A stretch of DNA of 36,108 nt from an uncultured Nodularia sp. (lineage in GTDB: Bacteria > Cyanobacteriota > Cyanobacteriia > Cyanobacteriales > Nostocaceae): contig CAIWDD010000026.1 in NCBI GenBank assembly GCA_903911355.1, positions 1 through 36,108 on the forward strand, given 5' to 3'. A program made the translations under genes and the position numbers. Of this stretch, positions 1-8,845 are shown in pieces. Numbering within the stretch: the stretch's first letter is position 1; each line of letters begins with the position of its first letter. A model generated the notes under the pieces. The model was not told where the DNA came from. It saw only the letters and a program-made list of their open reading frames with translations, and made no database searches.

Positions 1-308
1 AGTCGTCTTAATGTTTGCTGCAAAGATTGAGCATTAACACGTTTTAAATACTCATTTTGCTTACGTGCAACAGTCAGAGACTTACATTGACTCGCAAATG
101 TGGGGCGAGGTGTATCAGCAGGAATGATGTAACAACTACGAAGACTGCAAGCATTTACCTGGCAACTACGGGACTGATACCAGTCTTTACGCTCTGCCAA
201 AGCATGATTGTAAACCCGTCGATGAGTTTCTAACCATTCTTCAAATATTGCTATTTGTTTTTGAGTTGGTTTGAGTTTAAATTCGTAGGTCAGATTAAAC
301 ACTTGCAT
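1..308 (-). CDS. tnpB: TnpB family RNA-guided endonuclease, N-terminal part (cut by window edge)
   Basis: The minus strand reads about 102 codons without a stop and runs off the left edge. The product begins MQVFNLTYEFKLKPTQKQ and continues with a helix-rich segment containing RRVYNHALAERKDW. This is the classic N-terminal helix-turn-helix region of IS200/IS605 and IS607 TnpB proteins (the basic LKPT..Q motif followed by YN.AL.ER). TnpB proteins are programmable nucleases guided by an RNA made from the element's 3' end; the RuvC catalytic residues would lie beyond the edge, so activity cannot be judged. No tnpA is visible upstream, so this may be a tnpB-only element. Two starts are possible (ATG at 308 or GTG at 302). 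Family assignment is firm; completeness is unknown. Confidence 0.88.
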   Translation of the reverse strand, partial: MQVFNLTYEFKLKPTQKQIAIFEEWLETHRRVYNHALAERKDWYQSRSCQVNACSLRSCYIIPADTPRPTFASQCKSLTVARKQNEYLKRVNAQSLQQTLRR

Positions 309-316
309 CACCTCCT
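300..316 (-). promoter_or_regulatory. Strong ribosome binding site with two candidate tnpB starts
   Basis: On the minus strand AGGAGGTG (316-309) abuts the ATG at 308-306, while an in-frame GTG lies at 302-300, eight bases after AGGAGG. Spacing favours the GTG as the true initiation codon even though the ATG is the longer choice. A TATAAT hexamer reads on the minus strand at 328-323, so a promoter with a very short leader is possible, but no good -35 box sits upstream. Confidence 0.5.
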
Positions 317-472
317 GATAACATTATACCTTGAGGCTAATATTTTTACAGACGATTGAAGGAAAATGTCTCGCCTATGACCGGTAAACCAAAACTTCCG
401 GGAGGATTTACAGTGTCTTTCATTATGTAGTTTAGCTAACAAATATGGGCAGAATGCAAAGAACAGTTATTA

Positions 473-504
473 GATGAGAAAACAATTCTGATTGTTTTCT
501 CATC
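473..504 (-). terminator. Perfect 14-bp inverted repeat downstream of ilvD
   Basis: GATGAGAAAACAAT (473-486) pairs perfectly with ATTGTTTTCTCATC (491-504) across a 4-base loop. It lies 16 bases past the ilvD stop codon. No clean U-run follows on the minus strand, so it may act as an RNA 3'-end stabiliser or imperfect terminator rather than a textbook intrinsic terminator. Confidence 0.6.
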
Positions 505-520
505 GAGATGTAACTAATCA

Positions 521-2212
521 CTAATCATGAAACAAATCTAAATCAGTGACTGCGCCTACACTGCTAGAAGATACCAACTTGGCATATTTAGCCAGTACAC
601 CTTTAGTATAACGGGGGGGTAAGGGTTGCCAGTTGGCACGTCGGCGGGCTAGTTCTTCATCTGGTACGTTTAACTGCAATAGGCGTTGGGAAGCATCAAT
701 AGTGATACTATCACCTTCTTCCACAAGAGCGATCGCACCACCAACCGCAGCCTCTGGCGCTACATGGCCAACTACCATCCCGTAAGTACCACCAGAAAAA
801 CGCCCATCAGTAATTAAACCCACAGAATCACCCAATCCAGCACCAATAATCGCAGATGTGGGAGCCAACATTTCTCGCATACCAGGGCCACCCTTGGGAC
901 CTTCATAACGAATCACCAGAACATCACCCGCCTGAATCTTTCCGGCGAGGATGGCATCTAAACAGGATTCCTCAGACTCAAATACCCGTGCTGGACCAGT
1001 AATGATGGGCTTTTTAACCCCGGTAATTTTAGCTACAGAGCCTTCTGTGGCCAGATTACCTTTGAGGATGGCTAAATGTCCTTGAGCATACATAGGATTA
1101 TCCCAAGGACGGATCACATCCTGGTCACTGCGTGGTTCTGCTGGAATATCTGCCAATAATTCGGCGACGGTTTTACCTGTAATAGTTAAGCAGTCACCGT
1201 GGAGTAAGTCATGCACTAGTAACATTTTCATGACTTGGGGAATTCCACCGGCTTTGTGTAGGTCTGTGGCTACATATCTACCACTAGGTTTTAAATCACA
1301 GATAACAGGGACACGTCCACGGATAGTTTCAAAGTCATCTAGAGTTAGTTCTACACCAGCCGCGCGAGCGATCGCTAAAAAGTGCAAAACCGCATTTGTG
1401 GAACCACCCACCGCCATAATTACTGAAATGGCGTTTTCTATAGATTTACGGGTGATAATTTGCCGGGGTAATATTTGCTTACGTATAGCTTCCACGAGAG
1501 CAAAAGCTGATGTTTCGGTACTGTCGGCTTTTTCGGCGTCTTCGGCTGCCATTGTGGAAGAATAAGGTAAGCTCATACCCATAGCTTCAAAGGCCGAGGA
1601 CATAGTATTAGCTGTAAACATCCCACCGCAGGAACCAGCACCGGGACAGGCCTGACGTTCTACTGCTAACAGTTCATCATCATCAATTTTACCGGCGCTG
1701 TATTCCCCTACTGCTTCAAAGGAACTGACAACGGTTAAATCTTTACCATTGTAGTGACCAGGTTTAATTGTGCCACCGTAAACAAAAATAGCAGGAATAT
1801 TCATGCGGGCCATGGCTAGCATAGCCCCAGGCATATTTTTATCACAACCACCAATAGCTAAGACACCATCCATACTTTGCCCGGTACAGGCGGTTTCAAT
1901 GGAGTCAGCGATAACTTCCCGGGATACCAGAGAATATTTCATCCCCTCAGTTCCCATAGAGATACCATCGCTAATGGTAATTGTACCGAAGATTTGGGGC
2001 ATAGCGCCGGCGTTTTTTACGCCAATTTCTGCCCTTTGCGCCAGTTTATTAATTCCCATATTGCAGGGAGTGATGGTACTGTAGCCATTAGCGATCCCCA
2101 CAATGGCTTTATTAAAATCTTCATCTTGAAAACCAACCGCACGTAGCATAGCGCGATTAGGCGATCGCTGCACCCCTTGGGTGACAACTTTGCTTCTTAA
2201 ATTATCTGACAT
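521..2212 (-). CDS. ilvD: Dihydroxy-acid dehydratase
   Basis: This enzyme converts 2,3-dihydroxy-isovalerate and 2,3-dihydroxy-3-methylvalerate to the 2-keto acids that precede valine, leucine and isoleucine. The 563-residue protein is full length for the IlvD/Edd family. Likely iron-sulfur ligands are visible: Cys50 in TPCNMG, Cys123 in GGCDKNMPG and Cys195 in CPGAGSCGG, with the conserved lysine of the DKN motif next to the second cysteine. The C-terminal swivelling domain carries the [11 protein letters not shown] and TDGRFSGG motifs. The start at 2212 is preceded by a purine-rich GGAAGG at good distance. It is monocistronic here, with an inverted repeat after the stop. Three cysteines of this spacing suggest a [2Fe-2S] type enzyme, as in plants and cyanobacteria; that cluster assignment is inferred from the family. 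Confidence 0.97.
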   Translation of the reverse strand: MSDNLRSKVVTQGVQRSPNRAMLRAVGFQDEDFNKAIVGIANGYSTITPCNMGINKLAQRAEIGVKNAGAMPQIFGTITISDGISMGTEGMKYSLVSREVIADSIETACTGQSMDGVLAIGGCDKNMPGAMLAMARMNIPAIFVYGGTIKPGHYNGKDLTVVSSFEAVGEYSAGKIDDDELLAVERQACPGAGSCGGMFTANTMSSAFEAMGMSLPYSSTMAAEDAEKADSTETSAFALVEAIRKQILPRQIITRKSIENAISVIMAVGGSTNAVLHFLAIARAAGVELTLDDFETIRGRVPVICDLKPSGRYVATDLHKAGGIPQVMKMLLVHDLLHGDCLTITGKTVAELLADIPAEPRSDQDVIRPWDNPMYAQGHLAILKGNLATEGSVAKITGVKKPIITGPARVFESEESCLDAILAGKIQAGDVLVIRYEGPKGGPGMREMLAPTSAIIGAGLGDSVGLITDGRFSGGTYGMVVGHVAPEAAVGGAIALVEEGDSITIDASQRLLQLNVPDEELARRRANWQPLPPRYTKGVLAKYAKLVSSSSVGAVTDLDLFHD

Positions 2213-2303
2213 ATTTTTCCTTCCGTGCCATTATCGCTGGTATTGCGATTGTATTACCTAATTTTCCCATGTATACATAGCATATTTGAGAAATGTTTAG
2301 CAG

Positions 2304-2474
2304 TTATTTGGCCCAAACGGCTTCAAAAAAGTCTAACTCGCAAGACATGGCGTAACGGTAAGTCGGATAGAGTGAGGTATTACCAGCAGCATATTTTTCT
2401 ACCAAACTTTCTAATTGTTGTGTCAGTGCTTCAAATTCAGCATTACTATAAGTTGAAATCCAAATTACTAAATT
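2304..2474 (-). pseudogene. 3' fragment of a tenA (thiaminase II / PqqC-like) gene
   Basis: The minus strand encodes about 57 codons with no start codon and an upstream in-frame stop at 2477-2475. The readable part is WISTYSNAEFEALTQQLESL, then a segment ending YAMSCELDFFEAVWAK and a stop. This matches the C-terminal helices of TenA-family proteins, where a W-I-x-T-Y-S stretch, a QLE..ID/E.Y helix and a final E..FF.AAW occur. About three quarters of the gene (usually near 210 codons) is missing. The homology begins at 2462, only six bases after the antiporter's stop codon (2470-2468), so a deletion probably fused the two regions. TenA salvages thiamine pyrimidine; this fragment cannot be functional. 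Confidence 0.75.
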
Positions 2475-4099
2475 TTAATATTATTTTCCACCAAAATTAC
2501 AGGTATGTGACTGGTTTCTAATACTGTTTGTGATACTGAGCCAATAAGAACTTGTTCCCAAGGTTGATGTCCTCTTTTTCCCATGATAATTGCAGTAGTA
2601 TTATACTCTTGGGCGATGCGAATAATTTCCTCGGGAACTGTTCCCGTCACAGTTATAAACTTATGTCTGATATCCAATAATAATTGTTTAGTTTTTAACT
2701 GTAGTTCTATGATTTCTTGTTGATTGGGGAGATTAACTATATGCACAACGATGACTTCACCGTTAGTCCTTCGTGCTAAATCTGCTACTTTGGTTAAAAC
2801 TGCTGTAGCTAAACTGGATGTATCAACTGCTGCTAGTAATAAGGTTGGTGTGGCAATTGTAACTTTTGTGGGATCAACTTCTCCCCTTTGTAATAATTTA
2901 GGTGCAAAGGTCATGGTTGCCCAAGCGCCTAAAGGTGCTGTCACTAAAATTGATAAGGCTGCGATCGCTAAAATAATCTCACCTCCTGAAACCCCTTGAG
3001 TTAGGGGAATTGCCCCAATGGCTGCTTGTACTGTGGCTTTGGCTGAGTTTGCAGGTAATAAAAACAGTCGTTCCCGCCAATTCCAATTACTACCCAGTGT
3101 GGAAAGATACCAGCCTAACGACCGACCGAGAAGTAAACCAATAATTAAAATTAATATCCCAGGGAGAAGAATTTTTTCTAATACTTGGAGTTGAATAGTT
3201 GCACCCAATAAAACAAACAGAAAAATTTCCGCTACTATCCATAAGCTGTCAAAACCACCGCGTAACTTTCTAGCCAAGGGTGCATCCAGTTCTATTAAAA
3301 AGAAACCCATACTCATGGCTGCTAAATAACCAGAAAAGTAAGGCAGTACCTCAGCAGCAATTACTAGAAATAAGGCAATACTGGCAGTAATCATCGTATC
3401 TTGAACGGCGTTTTGAGTCCAATTCTGGTTGACTAACACCACAACTAATAACCGCGCTGCTAAATAACCCAATAGTATTCCCAGTAATATTTGCATGAGC
3501 ATTTGCAGTGGAAGCAGTTGCAGGGGAGTGAGGGTAAAGCCCCCAGGAAGAACCTCGATTACGCCCCCATCGCCCAAGAAACTCAGCAATAGACTAAAAA
3601 CTAGCAATAACAGCACATCAGATAAAGCACTACCAGTTAAAATCGCATCGGGTATGCCTTTAGTAACGCCCCGTCCTAAACTTTTTAGCCTCAGCATTCC
3701 CGGAACGATGACAGCTGGAGATTCTGCACCAATGATACAACCCAAGAGTAAACCAGTGAGAAAGTCAAACTTAAAGATCACCATAGCAGCAAGAGCAATG
3801 GCGATCGCCTCAGTTGTAGCTGGTAGAAAACCTAACCGCAGCGCCACTGTTCCCTGTTGAGCTAATTTGTCGCAGTCCAACCCCAGTCCTGCTTTCATCA
3901 AGATAATCATCACTGCTAAAGTTCTGAAAACAGGAGCAGCATTCAGCATCTCTGGACTAATAACATTGAGCACTTGGCGGCTGAGAATTATCCCCACTAA
4001 CATCATCCCAATTAAAGGGGGAGCGCCTAAACGCCGGGCTATTTGACCGACAAAAAAGCCCATGATGAGAATCCACAATATACTGGCTAACATTGCCAT
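2468..4099 (-). CDS. Cation:proton antiporter (CPA2/KefB-type) with C-terminal universal stress domain
   Basis: The first 390 or so residues hold roughly twelve hydrophobic segments of the Na+/H+ exchanger family, with the early motif GQIARRLGAPPLIGMMLVG and a central GAESPAVIVPGML region typical of cation/proton antiporters. From about residue 405 a soluble universal stress protein domain follows: it starts PTLLLAAVDTS and ends with the G-2x-G-9x-G-S nucleotide-binding signature (GKRGHQPWEQVLIGS). A role in Na+ or K+ homeostasis and pH at the inner or thylakoid membrane is expected from the family; the ion is not predictable. The USP domain suggests gating by ATP or another nucleotide. Two start codons (4099, 4093) are possible. 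Full length, 543 residues. Confidence 0.88.
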   Translation of the reverse strand: MAMLASILWILIMGFFVGQIARRLGAPPLIGMMLVGIILSRQVLNVISPEMLNAAPVFRTLAVMIILMKAGLGLDCDKLAQQGTVALRLGFLPATTEAIAIALAAMVIFKFDFLTGLLLGCIIGAESPAVIVPGMLRLKSLGRGVTKGIPDAILTGSALSDVLLLLVFSLLLSFLGDGGVIEVLPGGFTLTPLQLLPLQMLMQILLGILLGYLAARLLVVVLVNQNWTQNAVQDTMITASIALFLVIAAEVLPYFSGYLAAMSMGFFLIELDAPLARKLRGGFDSLWIVAEIFLFVLLGATIQLQVLEKILLPGILILIIGLLLGRSLGWYLSTLGSNWNWRERLFLLPANSAKATVQAAIGAIPLTQGVSGGEIILAIAALSILVTAPLGAWATMTFAPKLLQRGEVDPTKVTIATPTLLLAAVDTSSLATAVLTKVADLARRTNGEVIVVHIVNLPNQQEIIELQLKTKQLLLDIRHKFITVTGTVPEEIIRIAQEYNTTAIIMGKRGHQPWEQVLIGSVSQTVLETSHIPVILVENNIKI

Positions 4100-4133
4100 G
4101 ACTTTTTGAGATTTTAAGCTCTAGTTAGGGAAT

Positions 4134-4150
4134 GGGGAACAGGGAACAGG
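4134..4150. repeat. Short tandem heptamer repeat (GGGAACA type)
   Basis: GGGAACA occurs about twice in tandem followed by a G-run, in the spacer upstream of the antiporter. Short tandemly repeated heptamers of this composition are common in intergenic DNA of heterocystous cyanobacteria. No function can be read from it. Confidence 0.45.
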
Positions 4151-4357
4151 GGGAGTCAAACAATATTTGATACATTAATCATATCTTTTAAAACATCCTC
4201 TAATAATGAGATTTTTCCTAAATGTTCGGGAAAACCTGAGTTATTTTGCAGGTTTTCAGCACTAATATCTGATTGGAGCTAGATAGAATCAAAGTATGAC
4301 CTAACTGAATACTGTCGTCTATGAAGTCTCACATAGCATGAGCGGGAGGGCAAAATT

Positions 4358-5227
4358 ATGAACAATCAATTCAAAACCCTTGCTTTACTGGCTGTTCTGA
4401 GTGGTTTATTGATTGCCATTAGCTACTGGATAATTGGCGGTACTGGCGGCTTAATGATCGGAATTGGGTTAGCAGCAGCAACAAACCTGTTTTCCTGGTA
4501 TCAATCAGACCAGATTGCTTTGAGAGTCTACCAAGCCCAGCCCATAAGTGAGGCTCAAGCACCGGGACTTTATGCTATGGTACGCAAATTGAGCGATCGC
4601 GCCAACATTCCCATGCCAGGAATTTACGTTGTTCCTAGCCAAACTCCCAACGCTTTCGCCACCGGAAGAGATCCAGAACACGCAGCCGTGGCTGTGACCG
4701 AAGGTATTTTGAATATGTTGCCAGATGACGAACTTGAAGGTGTGATTGCTCACGAATTGACTCATATTGTTAACCGTGATACCCTTACACAAGCTGTTGC
4801 TGCCACAATTGCCGGGGCTATATCGTTTCTGGGACAAATGCTGAGTTATAGTTTATGGTTGGGTGGTGCTGGTTCACGAGACAATAACAGAGGTGGAAAT
4901 CCTTTAGGTATTTTCTTAACGGTATTACTTGCCCCCATAGCGGCTACAATCATACAGCTAGCAATTTCTCGTACACGAGAGTTTTCCGCCGATGCAGGTG
5001 CTGCCAGATTGACTCGTAATCCCCGCGCTTTAGCTCGGGCCCTACAAAGGTTAGAATCCATAGCCAGACAGCTACCTTTAAATGCTAACCCCTCTTTTGA
5101 GCCGTTATTAATTATTAATCCAATTTCCGGTCAGTTTCTGGGTAACTTATTCTCTAGTCACCCTGCTACAGAAGCACGAGTTGAAGAATTGCTCAGATTA
5201 GAGCAGCAACTACTCAAAACACCTTAA
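4358..5227 (+). CDS. htpX: M48 family zinc metalloprotease, HtpX homologue
   Basis: HtpX-type proteases sit in the cytoplasmic membrane and degrade misfolded or damaged membrane proteins. The 289-residue protein has two N-terminal transmembrane segments (about 8-25 and 28-45), the zinc-binding HELTH at 132-136, two further hydrophobic segments around 146-165 and 184-203, and the third zinc ligand Glu208 in SRTREFSADAGAA. The order and length are those of bacterial HtpX. The gene stands alone, with a 10-bp stem-loop after its stop. No recognisable stress promoter was seen upstream. Symbol by family similarity. Confidence 0.93.
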   Translation: MNNQFKTLALLAVLSGLLIAISYWIIGGTGGLMIGIGLAAATNLFSWYQSDQIALRVYQAQPISEAQAPGLYAMVRKLSDRANIPMPGIYVVPSQTPNAFATGRDPEHAAVAVTEGILNMLPDDELEGVIAHELTHIVNRDTLTQAVAATIAGAISFLGQMLSYSLWLGGAGSRDNNRGGNPLGIFLTVLLAPIAATIIQLAISRTREFSADAGAARLTRNPRALARALQRLESIARQLPLNANPSFEPLLIINPISGQFLGNLFSSHPATEARVEELLRLEQQLLKTP

Positions 5228-5246
5228 ACCCAAGATATTTTACACT

Positions 5247-5270
5247 ATTTGGAGAGTTGTCTCTCCAAAT
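5247..5270 (+). terminator. Stem-loop after the HtpX gene
   Basis: ATTTGGAGAG (5247-5256) pairs perfectly with CTCTCCAAAT (5261-5270) around TTGT. It starts about 20 bases after the stop codon and is followed by an A/T-rich rather than pure T tract, so termination is likely but not certain. Confidence 0.6.
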
Positions 5271-5456
5271 AATTTATGTTAACTTAACCGAAAATTTAAC
5301 GATAAAAAATAATCTGCCTCCGGAAAAGTACACTCTTCTAGGAAAATGAGAATGTTAAGGCAATTAAATTGAGGACATTCAATAATTAACTATAGTCAAG
5401 ATTGAAATTATTTAGACAGTACTATGGCAATTATAGTCTCAGAGTCTCAGGTGAAT

Positions 5457-6956
5457 ATGATGAACAAAGGTTTGCTGAAATTCCTCACCCAGCCATTGTT
5501 AGGTGTGGCTTTATTAACCACTGTCAATGTTGCTGCGCCGAGTGCGAGCCTAGCTCAGGGACAAATAGTATCACAAACAACACAACCCATCTTTCCTTCG
5601 GTACAATCAGGAACAGCGGATAAAGAACGAATCATTCCCACAGCACAGCAAGTATCACCATCTATACCAATAGACACCAATTATACTTTGGGGGGCGGCG
5701 ATCTAATTCGCGTCAACGTATTTGAAGTTCCAGAATATACTGGTGAATATCAAGTACCACCCGGAGGTTCAATCAACCTACCTTTAATTGGCAGTGTACC
5801 TGTTCTGGGTCTAACAACCGAACAGGCTGCTGATGAAATAGCACGGAGGTATTCTCGCTTTCTCAAGCGTCCCCTCATTTCAGTTAATCTGTTATCACCT
5901 CGTCCAATCAACATTTTGGTCGCCGGAGAAGTGACAAGGCCAGGAGCTTATACCCTGAATTTACAAGGAGGCGCTGGCAATAATCCCGGTGTACAATACC
6001 CCACTGTCTTAGCTGCACTGACCACAGCTCAGGGTGTAACCTTAGCAGCAGATGTTACTCAAGTGCAATTAATACGTAAAAGAGGACGTTCTTCTGAGCA
6101 AGTTGTCAACCTGAATTTACAGCAACTAATCCAGACAGGTAGGATAGATCAGGACATTACTCTCAGGGATGGCGATACTATTGTTGTGCCAACTGCAACC
6201 AATTTTAACATCGCAGAGGCACGTAATCTGTTTGCAGCAAACTTTGCCGCCAGCCCTACTACACCGAGGACTGTAGCCATCATTGGTGCTGTCAATCGTC
6301 CCGGTTCATATGTAGTGGGACCAGGTGGCGAAGGAGCCAGTGCTGTACCTACTGTGATGAGAGCCCTGCAATTGGCTGGGGGAATTACATCAGAAGCTGA
6401 TGTTCGTAATCTTAAGCTGCGCCGACCGACAAGAACAGGCTCAGAACAAAATATAGATATCGACCTGTGGAAATTATTGCAGAGTGGTGATATTAATCAG
6501 GACATTATTGTCCAGGACGGAGATACAATTTTTATTCCTACTGCCACTGAGATAAACACTGCGGAAGCTACGCAATTGGCTACCAGTACTTTATCTCCCG
6601 CAACAATTCAAGTTGGCGTGGTCGGGGAAGTGAAAAGACCCGGAGCAGTAGAGATTCAGCCTAATAGCTCCTTGAATCAGGCCTTGTTGGCTGCAGGTGG
6701 ATTCAATGATGCTAGAGCTAGAACCAATACGGTGGATTTAGTTCGCCTTAACCCTAATGGTTCTGTAACTAAGCGAGAAGTCAAGGTTGATTTGTCTGCG
6801 GGAATTAATGAGGAGAGTAATCCCATACTCCGCAATAATGATGTTGTCATAGTCAACCGTTCCGGTTTGGCTCAAACTGGTGACAGTGTTGGTGCGGTAA
6901 TCAATCCTTTAGGTGGGTTGTTGGGAATCTTCAGGGCTATATTCGGTTTCTTTTAA
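5457..6956 (+). CDS. Polysaccharide export protein with SLBB repeats (Wza-like)
   Basis: The protein (499 residues from the chosen start) has an N-terminal signal-like segment, KGLLKFLTQPLLGVALLTTV, with an ALAQ-like end, then a poly-export domain beginning near YTLGGGDLIRVNVFEVPEYT. Three SLBB-type beta-grasp repeats follow, each opening with a V-x-G-x-V-x-R-P-G motif: VAGEVTRPGAY, IIGAVNRPGSY and VVGEVKRPGAV. Such proteins form the periplasmic/outer-membrane channel for exopolysaccharide or sheath export. I chose the ATG at 5457 because AGGTG precedes it; an in-frame ATG at 5424 would add 11 residues ahead of the signal peptide. No lipobox cysteine is seen, so it may not be a lipoprotein as Wza is. 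No polymerase or Wzc-like gene is next to it. Confidence 0.9.
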   Translation: MMNKGLLKFLTQPLLGVALLTTVNVAAPSASLAQGQIVSQTTQPIFPSVQSGTADKERIIPTAQQVSPSIPIDTNYTLGGGDLIRVNVFEVPEYTGEYQVPPGGSINLPLIGSVPVLGLTTEQAADEIARRYSRFLKRPLISVNLLSPRPINILVAGEVTRPGAYTLNLQGGAGNNPGVQYPTVLAALTTAQGVTLAADVTQVQLIRKRGRSSEQVVNLNLQQLIQTGRIDQDITLRDGDTIVVPTATNFNIAEARNLFAANFAASPTTPRTVAIIGAVNRPGSYVVGPGGEGASAVPTVMRALQLAGGITSEADVRNLKLRRPTRTGSEQNIDIDLWKLLQSGDINQDIIVQDGDTIFIPTATEINTAEATQLATSTLSPATIQVGVVGEVKRPGAVEIQPNSSLNQALLAAGGFNDARARTNTVDLVRLNPNGSVTKREVKVDLSAGINEESNPILRNNDVVIVNRSGLAQTGDSVGAVINPLGGLLGIFRAIFGFF

Positions 6957-6973
6957 GCCAATCGGGTGGTGTT

Positions 6974-6996
6974 CCCCAGGGCTTTATTTCCTGGGG
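6974..6996 (+). terminator. Stem-loop after the polysaccharide export gene
   Basis: CCCCAGG (6974-6980) pairs with CCTGGGG (6990-6996) over a 9-base T-rich loop, 18 bases after the stop. The U-run after it is weak. Confidence 0.55.
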
Positions 6997-7058
6997 CGCA
7001 ACTTTAACCCGACATTAGTAGTCAACTAGTTGAACTACTTTTTGAATGGGATTATCTT

Positions 7059-8702
7059 ATGTCCTCGTGGTTCAGGAAACATCCACCTCCAATATCCTTC
7101 CTTAATGGGTTACTATGCAGTTTCACTCTCACTCTGGGTTGGGGTGTGAGTATTCCCTTGGCCACAGCCGCAGAAACCGTTACTATCCGTTTAGGTGTCT
7201 TTCAACAGTCACTAGCGATCGCTGACTTAGAGAAATTTGCTAAATCTGGGCAACTACCAGAACACTTACAGCTATATAGCTTTGTGTTAACGCCAGAAGT
7301 AGGTAAATTACTGGGGAGAAGGTTGGAATTAGATCCAGCTTTTGCAGATAAATTTGTGGAGGAGCTATTGCGATCGCCACAAGGTAGACAGTTAATTACT
7401 TCTTTGAGAACAGCAATACCAGATAGCACCATAGAAACAATTCAGTCGGCCCTCTATCTGTCTGTACGTCAAGTCAACGGTTTGAGTGCAATTGGTTTTT
7501 TGCGCGCCTATCCACAAAAAAATATTACTGTTGATGCAACTTCAGTACTGCAAATTGCATTAGAACTAAACGCTAACAAATTACAAAGTCAAGTCCTCGG
7601 GCTTTTCTTAGAACGACAATTATTAGTAAAAAATCATCCGCTTTTTCAACCAACCTTTGACCCTGCTAGTAAAGGAAAAAATGCAGTTGAGCAGCAAACC
7701 CTGCTCCTACAAGACAGAGAACGAAATCGCACCATTCCTGTAGACATTTATTGGAGTCAAAATTACACCCCAGCGCCACTGGTTGTCATTTCCCACGGAT
7801 TTGGAGCCAACCGTCAATTCTTGAGCTATTTAGCACATCATCTAGCTTCTCATGGGATTACCGTTGCTGCAATTGAGCATCCTGGTAGTAACTCTGTAGC
7901 CATCAGTCGGGCTGAAAATTACATGAATTTGGCTCAACTACTACCAGCTACTGAATTTATTGAGCGCCCCAAAGATGTCAGCTTTTTGCTCAACGAATTA
8001 GAAAAACTTAATACTCAATCGGCACAACTTCAAGGAAAACTGAATACAAACCAAGTAACTGTCATTGGTCACTCTTTAGGGGGGTACACTGCTTTAGCCT
8101 TAGTTGGTGGAGAAGTCAACCTCAAAGAATTACAACAGTTCTGCACAACTTCTCTTTCCTTTGGCGAATCACCTGGTGATTGGTTACAGTGTGCAGCAGC
8201 TAGTTTAAAAGAGAATACACTAGATTTACAAGATCGGCGAGTTCAAAGCGCGATCGCACTCAATCCCCTGGTTGGTAAACTCTTCGGTACAAACGGTCTG
8301 ACTAAAATTGCCAAACCTGTATTAATCTTAGCGGGAACTGAAGACGTACTTACCCCAGCCTTAACCCATCAAATCAGACCCTTTAACCAACTCCAGGGTT
8401 CTAAGTACCTGTTAACAGCCATTGGTGGTACTCACTTGAGTATTCATGACCCCGCATATCCCATGAGTGGGGCCACTGCGATCGTGAGAGAAAAGCGAGG
8501 GGAAGAAACCCACTCATTACGTCAGTTAATTCGCGGTGTCACCTTAGCATTTATCAAACAACACACACCACAAGCCCAAATTTACCAACCATTTCTCACA
8601 CCAGCTTACGCCCAATCTCTTTCTACAGTAGCACTCCCCCTCCGTTTGAATTCTGATTTACCAGAAAATATCAAACCTTGGCTAAGTTCGCTCACCAAAT
8701 AA
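7059..8702 (+). CDS. Secreted alpha/beta hydrolase with cyanobacterial N-terminal domain (DUF1400 type)
   Basis: An N-terminal signal peptide (hydrophobic core around residues 15-37, ending ATAAE) is followed by an all-helical domain (about 40-190) of the kind found before cyanobacterial hydrolases; the phrase IRLGVFQQSLAIADLEKFAKSG fits that family. The hydrolase domain then shows the oxyanion motif HGFG (246-249), the nucleophile elbow GHSLGG with Ser339, a candidate acid Asp429 in AGTEDVLTP and a candidate His459 in GGTHLS. This layout resembles platelet-activating-factor acetylhydrolase-like lipases or esterases. Substrate is unknown. It probably acts in the periplasm. At 547 residues it appears complete. 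No operon partner is obvious. Confidence 0.87.
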   Translation: MSSWFRKHPPPISFLNGLLCSFTLTLGWGVSIPLATAAETVTIRLGVFQQSLAIADLEKFAKSGQLPEHLQLYSFVLTPEVGKLLGRRLELDPAFADKFVEELLRSPQGRQLITSLRTAIPDSTIETIQSALYLSVRQVNGLSAIGFLRAYPQKNITVDATSVLQIALELNANKLQSQVLGLFLERQLLVKNHPLFQPTFDPASKGKNAVEQQTLLLQDRERNRTIPVDIYWSQNYTPAPLVVISHGFGANRQFLSYLAHHLASHGITVAAIEHPGSNSVAISRAENYMNLAQLLPATEFIERPKDVSFLLNELEKLNTQSAQLQGKLNTNQVTVIGHSLGGYTALALVGGEVNLKELQQFCTTSLSFGESPGDWLQCAAASLKENTLDLQDRRVQSAIALNPLVGKLFGTNGLTKIAKPVLILAGTEDVLTPALTHQIRPFNQLQGSKYLLTAIGGTHLSIHDPAYPMSGATAIVREKRGEETHSLRQLIRGVTLAFIKQHTPQAQIYQPFLTPAYAQSLSTVALPLRLNSDLPENIKPWLSSLTK

Positions 8703-8845
8703 TCACCCTCCCCCTATTAATGTCAATTAAATCACATAATTCCTGTTAATAAAATTACATACCCAACATGAAAACTCAAATGTCAGGCTAAGGTAGTACC
8801 ATATCATTTACACTAAATTTACCCAAAGGCTGAATAGGAGAACAT

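Noticed and set aside
4131-4152. Possible CRISPR-like or regulatory array at the GGGAACA repeats
   Set aside because: Only about two heptamer units without spacers; ordinary cyanobacterial short tandem repeat.
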